A stretch of DNA of 14,671 nt from Mycoemilia scoparia (Eukaryota > Kickxellomycota > Kickxellomycetes > Kickxellales > Kickxellaceae), in NCBI GenBank assembly GCA_027575805.1, contig JANBPU010000364.1, positions 1 to 14,671 on the forward strand, given 5' to 3'. The first letter of the stretch is position 1; the number at the start of each line of letters is the position of its first letter. The translations under genes and the position numbers were made by a program. Below, piece by piece: positions 8,727 through 14,671 of the stretch. The notes beneath the pieces were generated by a model, which was not told the DNA's origin, made no database searches, and was given only the letters and a program-made list of their open reading frames with translations.

Positions 8727-9866
8727 ATGGCTGAAACACCAAAATATATTTATGCACTAAACGAGCACGATGACAAGAACATCTCGCGTATTCGGCCACT
8801 AATCCCACCCCAGATTCTCATGGAAGACATTCCCCTAACCGTGACTGCATCAATGGCCATCAACAACGGCCGCAGAGCCGCCAAGGCCATCATCGAAGGC
8901 AAGGACGATCGGTTGCTTGTCATCGTCGGGCCCTGCTCAATCCACGACACCAAGGCCGCTCTTGACTACGCCGACAGACTCGCAAAATACGCCCAGGACG
9001 AAAACGTCGCCAAGGATCTCTTGATCATCATGCGCGTCTACTTTGAAAAGCCACGCACCACCGTCGGCTGGAAGGGCCTGATCAACGACCCTGACCTTAA
9101 TCGCCAGTTCAATATCAATAAGGGCTTGAAAATTGCTCGTAATTTGTTGGTTGAAATCGCCGAGCGTGGTTTGCCAGCTGGCTGCGAATTCCTTGATACC
9201 ATATCTCCGCAATACATTGGCGATCTTGTGTCCTGGGGTGCTATTGGCGCGCGTACTACTGAGTCCCAGGTGCATCGCGAACTTGCTTCGGGGATCTCTG
9301 TGCCCGTCGGCTTCAAGAATGGTACTGATGGCAACGTCGCTATTGCTGTCGATGCTATCAAGGCCTCGGCTTCTAAGCATTGCTTCCTTTCGGTCACCAA
9401 ACAGGGTCTGAGTGCTATCGTCGAAACCAAGGGCAACCCCCATTGCCACATCATTCTTCGTGGGGGTGCCAGCGGCCCCAACTATGAGGTCGAATATACC
9501 AGCCAGTACATTGCCGCTCTTAAAAAGGCCAATGTCAATCCACGTATCATGATCGACTGCAGTCACGGTAATAGCAAGAAGCAACACGCTAGACAGCTTA
9601 TCGTTGCCCAGAATATCGCTGATCAGCTTTCGTCTCCTTCTGGTCAGACTGGCGAGAACATCTTTGGTGTTATGATCGAGAGTAACATTGAAGAAGGTCG
9701 CCAGGATATTCCTGATAGTGGCGATCTCTCGCAACTTGTCTATGGCAAGAGCGTAACTGATGCTTGCATTCACTGGGATGATACCGTCAAGGCGCTCGAG
9801 ATCTTAAGGAAAGGTGTCCAGATGCGTCGCAAGCTCAATGCTGGTTCTGCCGCCACATCCAACTAG
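8727..9866 (+). CDS. ARO3: 3-deoxy-D-arabino-heptulosonate-7-phosphate (DAHP) synthase, probably Phe-type
   Basis: It condenses phosphoenolpyruvate with erythrose 4-phosphate, the first step of the shikimate pathway to Phe, Tyr and Trp. The 379-residue protein is intronless and full length for the fungal/E. coli class I enzyme. Visible motifs in order: VGPCSIHD (67-74) with metal-ligand Cys70; Arg103 and KPRTTVGWKG (108-117); PAGCEFLDT; GARTTES with Arg176; PVGFKNGTDG with Lys197; HIILRGG with Arg245; MIDCSHGNS with His280; GVMIESN with Glu318; SVTDACI with Asp345. These match the family's metal and substrate residues. Ser222 precedes VTK; in the family Ser here goes with Phe regulation (AroG, Aro3) and Gly with Tyr regulation (AroF, Aro4). 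The ATG at 8727 is chosen because it sits in a good context (CAACCATGG) and matches the family start; an upstream in-frame TTG is not needed. The isoform symbol is inferred from one residue. Confidence 0.95.
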   Translation: MAETPKYIYALNEHDDKNISRIRPLIPPQILMEDIPLTVTASMAINNGRRAAKAIIEGKDDRLLVIVGPCSIHDTKAALDYADRLAKYAQDENVAKDLLIIMRVYFEKPRTTVGWKGLINDPDLNRQFNINKGLKIARNLLVEIAERGLPAGCEFLDTISPQYIGDLVSWGAIGARTTESQVHRELASGISVPVGFKNGTDGNVAIAVDAIKASASKHCFLSVTKQGLSAIVETKGNPHCHIILRGGASGPNYEVEYTSQYIAALKKANVNPRIMIDCSHGNSKKQHARQLIVAQNIADQLSSPSGQTGENIFGVMIESNIEEGRQDIPDSGDLSQLVYGKSVTDACIHWDDTVKALEILRKGVQMRRKLNAGSAATSN

Positions 9867-10012
9867 ACAGCTATACTCCATATTTTGACCTTTTCTGCCA
9901 TCGAATACATAGCGCATTCTCGATGGCATACAAAAATTGGTTCTGATAATACGCGTACATGCATTCAAACGATCAGCTTTATATTTTTGGTTGTTTGGAT
10001 TGTGTTTAATTC

Positions 10013-10018
10013 AATAAA
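10013..10018 (+). terminator. Polyadenylation signal of the DAHP synthase gene
   Basis: A canonical AATAAA lies 147 bp past the stop codon, after a T/G-rich stretch (about 9980-10012). It is the only such hexamer I noted shortly after the gene. Confidence 0.5.
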
Positions 10019-10726
10019 AAAGACATTATCAGGCTAACTTGGCACCTATGTTCGAATATTGATTTGGATATCTTCTTTTGATGGTGATATGAGTCTAGTC
10101 TCCCATTTGATGTGATGCCGTCATATTTCAACGCAAACCTCGGTTTGAAAATAGAGCAGCTAGACAGCACATGCACACAGGCACATCACTGTTGCGTTTT
10201 GCCACACACTAAGCCAACTAGTATCATCAGCTTTGATCAACACCACACAGCCCATGCCCCCTGTTTTATTGGATTTAATCTGAGATCAAAAACAAGTCCA
10301 TTACTTTCTTTCCAAAAGAAAAGGAGAAAGGAACTGCCACATTGGGTCTTTTGGTATGTTAATGTCCACAATGCAATCAATCACTCCATTTAATGGACAA
10401 ATCCCCCTCTTTTTCTTTGTTCAACCCAGACCACAGCTCATTCTTGACAGTATACCAAACCGTGTTTGTTTTGTAAAACTTCTTTCTATTAGGGTTCATA
10501 TCCAATAGTCCTTTTCTAGCAGGAAATCTTTTTCTCTGACTGGATCATTTCTAAACTCATATAACCAGCTAGCTATAGAACGTTCTACACCCCCCCCTCT
10601 CTCTCTCTCTCTCTTTCTATTGTCTCTAGCATTCTTCATTTTTAATTTGGTTCACATAAATACCACATTTACAGCATTCAACATACAGCCAATACCACCA
10701 TCACAATATAAATTCAAAAATACACC
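10019..10726. other. Intergenic region upstream of NUS1, with C8(CT)n tract
   Basis: No gene is supported between the DAHP synthase polyadenylation signal and NUS1. A run of eight C followed by CT repeats lies at 10590-10614 and leads into further pyrimidine-rich sequence. A weak TATA-like CATATAA sits at about 10558-10564, which would place the transcription start inside or just after the CT tract. An open frame at 10112-10393 has no recognisable features. Confidence 0.45.
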
Positions 10727-12137
10727 ATGTCAGTCAAGCCGTCTACCACCACCACAACAACAACAACAAATTCAACAACCACAGCTATATCGATGATACT
10801 TGATATTTTATTATGGACACTCCATACATGTCTAAAGGTCATCAAGATTGCAACTACTTGCTACCACAATGTAAATTTCCAAGTAAAAGCCCTATTCATG
10901 TATCTTTATAGCCATCGATCGTCTTCATCCTCCCAACCTTCATCAACTTCATTGTCACATATTGTACAACATCATCGGCAGAAGTATTATCACCACTACT
11001 TTCAGCATAAACTCTATTCAACAAAATCTTTTGATAGTATGCCTAAAAAGCCCAAGCATTTGTCTGTAATCCTTCCTCACCGCCTCAAAAACCCAAACAA
11101 CAACAATAATAATAATAGCAGCAGTAGTAGTAGCAATTGGAACGATATTAGCAGTAGCGACGATAAACAACAGAGTTTGATTAACATAAACCATTACGAC
11201 GTTTCGTATTTGGAAGAAATCGCCATGCTGGTGGAAGAAATTGTTGCCTGGACTTTATTAGCAAAAATCCCCTGTTTATCGATATATCGCCAGGATGATG
11301 TTTTGCGCCATGGGATTGAAAACATTCTATGTCACTTGGACGAGTCGCCTATTATTCAGCAGGCTTTTGATGATAGCCTAAGCGCCGATTCAATTAACGA
11401 TGCTGAGGGTAGCGACAAGAGTGGCGATGATGGAAATAGGAATGGTCTTAATAATAATAATAATAATAATAAAACCAAGAGGAATAGAGCTGTTGGAAAT
11501 AAGATCTTGATCAAGGTCGTATATGATAGTGGAAAGAAAATCAAGTATATTGGAAATTACCCTGCAACTGAGGTAAAGAATATAGAAAGCCTTTTTGGTA
11601 AGTATTATAATCACCAAGTATACATACATTGCTCTCTTTTTGGATTGAATTCGATTAGCGACTGACTACATTTCAATTTATTGTTGTGTTTATAGATATC
11701 CAAGTAAATCTTTTGTCAAGAAGTGATGGTCGCAAGAAGTTGGTCGATTTAACAAAAGATTTGTGTAGCCAGGTTGCTTCAAACAAAATCAATTCAAAGG
11801 AAATTGACATTTCAACTATAAATCGATATGCTAAAAGTAAATATTACTTTCTCTCTCTAACATTCATATTATTGCTATTATTATTACTTTCAAACGAGCT
11901 ATAGTACTAATACTGGCCTGAATCTCTATTAATACGACCCCCATAGGTACAAAATCGTTCCCTGACCCAGAACTAGTGCTCGTGTATAGTGAGGAGTTTG
12001 TCTTGTATAATTACCCACCTTGGCATCTAAAGAACTCTGAACTTCATCACATTCCTTCCGTAAAGAGGCCTACCATGGATAGTTTCTACGAGGCGCTTTA
12101 TGTATATGCATCCACAGAGCAACGCTATGGAAAATAG
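10727..12137 (+). CDS. NUS1: NUS1, accessory subunit of dehydrodolichyl diphosphate synthase (Nogo-B receptor family), three exons
   Basis: NUS1 pairs with the catalytic cis-prenyltransferase (Rer2/Srt1 in yeast, DHDDS in animals) on the ER membrane to make the polyprenyl precursor of dolichol, the lipid carrier for protein glycosylation. Exons are 10727-11597, 11696-11836 and 11947-12137, with donors GTAAGT and GTAAAT and acceptors TATAG and CATAG; the joins are in phase and give 400 residues. Residues about 21-62 are hydrophobic and likely the membrane anchor. KKPKHLSVIL (107-116) starts the cis-prenyltransferase-like fold; VNLLSRSDGRKKL (294-306) and FPDPELVLVY (342-351) with PPWHL (361-365) follow. 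The C-terminus QRYGK carries the RxG motif that NUS1 family members contribute to the shared active site. Oddities: a Thr run near residue 10 and Asn/Ser runs at about 123-143 and 242-248 interrupt the conserved domain. The family call is secure. Confidence 0.93.
11450..11471 (+). repeat. (AAT)n trinucleotide run inside NUS1 exon 1
   Basis: About seven AAT units encode an uninterrupted Asn run (residues about 242-248). A second mixed run (AAC/AAT followed by AGC/AGT) near 11096-11135 encodes Asn then Ser. Both sit in the part of the protein that should hold the cis-prenyltransferase-like domain. Confidence 0.9.
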
Positions 12138-12979
12138 GACTGACCACACACACATATATATATATATTATATTTTTGTGTTCATTTCACTTATTTGATTA
12201 TTTTAAAGTATTTATTCATTTATATTTATTGTATAGTTCATTAAAACTAGATTATTGTAATACATAAACAATTACAACATGGGTATCAACAGTACTACTA
12301 TTTAAGTAGGCTAAATGTAATTATTTTATTTTTTAGACAATGTAATGGTAGCTTTTACAAAAAATGAACGCTCTTGCTCTCTGCTGAAGCTTTCACAAGT
12401 CTAAATATTTGAGCTAATCCCGGGGTTAATGTACTAATATTATACAATGTGTAAAGCAGAATTAGAAGTAAACATGATATTATGTTGATATCTTCAATAT
12501 TTAGAAATGCCAGAGAGATTGACATAGGTCGTTTTATACTGAGCTTATAACTGGATTCATGAAACAGTTAAAAATATACGGAATAAGGGAGTGAATACAC
12601 TTAAACTCTCATATATCCTTTTGACCTTATATGTAATTTCATGTTGATAATAATAATACAATCTATAATGGTCTGAAATATTCTACTGGTTTCCAAAATT
12701 ATGAAACAAAGCCATCCAATCAATCTAATAATACTAAACAGCCACATCACTATCTTTAATATCAGGGATAAAAAAACATCTTAGTGTTTTAAATATGCGA
12801 TTATAAACCCATAAACTTGTAAAAAACATTCTATCCAAATCCATTACTTGAACAAAACAAGGCTCCCATATCATCGTCAGTGTACTCATATTGCGATAAA
12901 CCCTTTCCGATTCTTCTTGATTTACAACTTGCTCACTAAAGAGGACACGTGTTTTCGATATACAAAAGATCATAACAAA
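12138..12979. other. Gene-free stretch between NUS1 and the Cox14-like gene
   Basis: No gene is supported. Just past the NUS1 stop there is a mixed CA/TA run (about 12147-12166). The remainder is AT-rich, with an imperfect palindrome TAATCCCGGGGTTA near 12415-12428. A minus-strand open frame at 12734-12973 has no recognisable domain. No exact AATAAA was found for NUS1 on the plus strand. Confidence 0.45.
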
Positions 12980-13402
12980 ATGCTTAATCGTATGAAATTA
13001 TATGATGGTGCCCAAAAACTCACAACTACAATTTTGTTTGGCACGACAAGTAAGTAGACATGACCAACTACAATGTGAATACTATAATCCATAAGCAAGA
13101 AATTATAACCAAAACACGACTCCTGGCTTGTTTATAGTTTTAGGAATGGCCTACGTTGGTGCAAATGTGTTTAGAAATCATCAGATCAAACAACAAAAAC
13201 TCAAATCTGAGGCAAGTACTAGCATAGGAAATCCATTTTATTGAATGATTATCTGGACTTATTGGCATAAAAATCATGTTGATCCACTGGCAAAGCCGCT
13301 GTTATAAACTAACCAATGACTTTATATTTTAAATGTTATTATTTATAGGCATCTGGAGCTTTCAAAAAAACTGGTAATGACGAGACACCAAAATCCAACT
13401 AA
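12980..13402 (+). CDS. Small single-span membrane protein, Cox14-like, three exons with a GC-AG intron
   Basis: The model gives 65 residues: exons 12980-13049, 13138-13211 and 13349-13402. Intron 1 has a perfect GTAAGT donor and TTTATAG acceptor. Intron 2 starts GC rather than GT (GAG|GCAAGT), with an ACTAAC branch-like site about 35 nt before TTTATAG. The protein starts MLNRMKLYDGAQKLTT, has one hydrophobic span (about residues 16-37, containing ILFGTT and LGMAYVGANVF), then a basic, Lys/Gln-rich tail. Size, the YD-x-x-x-K/R-L-T start, the Gly-rich span and charged tail resemble Cox14, the inner-membrane factor that works with Mss51 and Coa3 on newly made Cox1 during cytochrome c oxidase assembly. 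The resemblance is of pattern, not long identity; another small mitochondrial inner-membrane protein is possible. The in-frame Met at residue 5 is an alternative start. Confidence 0.6.
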
Positions 13403-13814
13403 AAGCCAAAAACTTTGCTCTTTCACCCAATGGCAGTTTCATATATGTGATGGGATGTATTGCTCTTTTTTAAAATCAAATGAACATTCAGATATAATTA
13501 AAAATTCACCTACAAAAAAAACAGTCAACGCTTTAAAACAACACATTAACTTCTAAATAATATCATGCAAGCAACGCAATAAATATAAAACAGTCATTTG
13601 AACGGGATATGCAAACTACATTAGTATCTTTCCACGGCCCCGTTTTCGGAAATGCCATGACATATAAACTGCAGATACATAAAAAAGATACTTGATTGTT
13701 CCCATGAGATTTCATCACAAAAATAACAAGAACAAGCAATTAAAAATATTGCATTTATTTAATAATTCTGAAACAAGTATAAATTTATATGCATGAAAAC
13801 CTCGAATTTAAACA
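13403..13814. other. 3' region of the Cox14-like gene and AT-rich sequence
   Basis: No further gene is supported. The stretch is AT-rich. An AATAAA at about 13579-13584 could serve polyadenylation for the Cox14-like gene, but at about 177 bp past the stop it is only a candidate. Confidence 0.35.
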
Positions 13815-13924
13815 CATGGGCAATTATTTTTGAAGGGTGAATGTTTACTAGTAAAACTGGATATATAAATTTGGTTGTGATTACGCCTAAAATAGTTGAC
13901 CACCAAAAATTATTACCCACATGG
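13815..13924 (-). mobile_element. MITE-like inverted-repeat element, copy D (reverse orientation)
   Basis: The plus-strand left end CATGGGCAATTATTTTTGAA and then GGG mirrors the right end, which on the minus strand reads CCATGTGGGTAATAATTTTT and then GGTGG. The interior on the minus strand has AATCACAACCAAAT and GTTTTACTAGTAAACATTC, shared with copies A and E. It is about 110 bp and non-coding. Confidence 0.75.
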
Positions 13925-14102
13925 CAGGCAGTTCTCCACCAAAAGAGAGAACAGATAGAGATACCCTCCCCCACCACACACATATATATATATATATTCC
14001 TTGCAAATGGGTTCATAAGCTATACATTTCAGCCAGAGACTCAGTGGTGATTGGCTGGTATCCGATGGAATGTCCTAGTAGCCTTTTAGATAAGAGACTT
14101 TT

Positions 14103-14242
14103 ATATAGATCATGATTTTTGAAGGGTAGCATCTTTTGGTGGTGGTGGTGGTGGTAGCCAACGATGATAGGGGGCAATCACAACCAAATGTTTGATCATC
14201 ATTTGTTAGTAAATGGTCACCCTTCAAAAATAACTACACATG
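14103..14242 (+). mobile_element. MITE-like inverted-repeat element, copy E, with an internal GGT expansion
   Basis: The left end has GATCATGATTTTTGAAGGGT (14108-14127), the right end CACCCTTCAAAAATAACTAC (14218-14237), in inverted orientation. The interior has GCCAACGATGATAGGGG and AATCACAACCAAATG. A (GGT)6 run at about 14138-14155 makes this the longest copy (about 140 bp); other copies carry only one or two GGT-like units at that place. Confidence 0.8.
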
Positions 14243-14472
14243 TGTACATATGTTCGATCACAAGCAGACCTGATATGGCAAATACATAGAAATACAAACA
14301 ACAGCCACGGCTAAATATATCAATACGTGAAGCCCATTCATTAACTTGTGATCTCGACCAGGATTCGCATATTAGCAGCAATTTTGACGAACTTACATGC
14401 ATCAAATTCAGCAAACCATTTTCCTGGATTTAATTAGTAATGCTAGAATGGATTATATGCATTAACCAATAC

Positions 14473-14503
14473 CTAATGGTCCATTATTTTGGTACCTTTT
14501 TAA
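14473..14503 (+). mobile_element. Relic of one end of the same element family
   Basis: AATGGTCCATTATTTTGGTACC followed by TTTT (motif quoted in part) resembles the outer end of copy C joined to the GGTACCTTTT seen in copy A, lacking the TTGAAG in between. No matching second end was found before copy G, so this is probably a degraded fragment. Confidence 0.35.
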
Positions 14504-14540
14504 ATGCCGAAAAAATTACAATTGGTCTATACCCAAATAT

Positions 14541-14671
14541 TATATGGATCATGAATTTTTGAAGGGTACTTCCTTTTGTTGGCCAACGATGATAGTGATG
14601 TAAAACGGCCACGTTTTACTGAAGGTAAGTAGTTATTTATTTGTATAAATATATATGAGTGAAATTAAGAC
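14541..14671 (+). mobile_element. MITE-like inverted-repeat element, copy G, right end degraded or outside the window
   Basis: The left end TATATGGATCATGAATTTTT then GAAGGGTAC is one of the cleanest in the family, and GCCAACGATGATAG follows as in copy E. The right half has diverged: GTTTTACT is recognisable near 14612-14619, but the expected CCCTTCAAAAATAA is not seen before the window ends. The stated end is therefore the window edge, not an element boundary. Confidence 0.6.

Noticed and set aside
8218..8760. 180-codon plus-strand open frame running into the start of the DAHP synthase gene
   Set aside because: It covers the promoter, TATA candidates and leader and runs out of frame into the real coding sequence. 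Its composition is that of pyrimidine-rich non-coding DNA.
8937..9773. A 278-codon open frame on the minus strand (and a 147-codon one at 9038-9481) opposite the DAHP synthase gene
   Set aside because: Both lie wholly antisense to a certain, highly conserved gene. Long antisense frames arise readily there because of its C-ending codons; neither has recognisable motifs.
12734..12973. 79-codon minus-strand open frame just upstream of the Cox14-like gene
   Set aside because: No recognisable domain, no promoter signal, and it lies in the probable promoter and leader of the plus-strand gene.
1..14671. CRISPR arrays, tRNA or rRNA genes, prophage or bacterial-type systems
   Set aside because: No regularly spaced direct repeats with spacers, no convincing paired tRNA box A and box B, no rRNA-like segments and no bacterial-type gene clusters were found; the spliced genes show that the window is eukaryotic.

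Overview
The window looks like nuclear DNA of a filamentous fungus, most likely an early-diverging one (Mucoromycota, probably Mucorales). That assignment is inference from several things together: an AT-rich background, many dinucleotide and trinucleotide repeats, short introns of about 90-240 bp with GTAAGT-like donors and CTAAC/CTGAC-like branch sites, CT-rich promoter tracts, and proteins with runs of Asn, Ser and Thr. No bacterial, viral or plasmid feature was seen. The sequence does not fix a species.

Layout, left to right. 1-1100 is gene-poor and holds two copies (A, B) of a short inverted-repeat element. 1103-2003 (minus) is an unrecognised Ser/Thr/Asn-rich gene with a strong donor site after its first exon and a TATA box upstream. 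2004-6255 is a gene-free stretch of about 4.2 kb with simple repeats, a more GC-rich unexplained block (about 3430-4230), a third element copy (C, 4233-4327) and several near-perfect palindromes. 6256-7364 (minus) is a four-exon gene for mitochondrial ATP synthase subunit g. 7365-8726 is intergenic and carries GT and GA repeats, a possible micro-gene, a Gcn4/CPC1-type site and candidate TATA boxes. 8727-9866 (plus) is an intronless DAHP synthase, the entry enzyme of the shikimate pathway, with the serine expected of phenylalanine-regulated isoenzymes. 10727-12137 (plus) is a three-exon NUS1 gene, the accessory subunit of dehydrodolichyl diphosphate synthase. 12980-13402 (plus) is a small three-exon gene for a one-membrane-span protein resembling Cox14, with a probable GC-AG intron. 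13403-14671 has no gene but holds two full copies, one edge copy and one relic of the same inverted-repeat element.

The genes are unrelated housekeeping functions (oxidative phosphorylation, aromatic amino acid synthesis, dolichol synthesis, probable respiratory-complex assembly). I see no operon-like logic and no defence or secondary-metabolite system. The least ordinary content is the roughly 95-140 bp non-coding inverted-repeat family, the GC-AG intron, the palindromes, the codon-choice shift along the DAHP synthase gene, and the trinucleotide-encoded Asn/Ser insertions inside the conserved part of NUS1.
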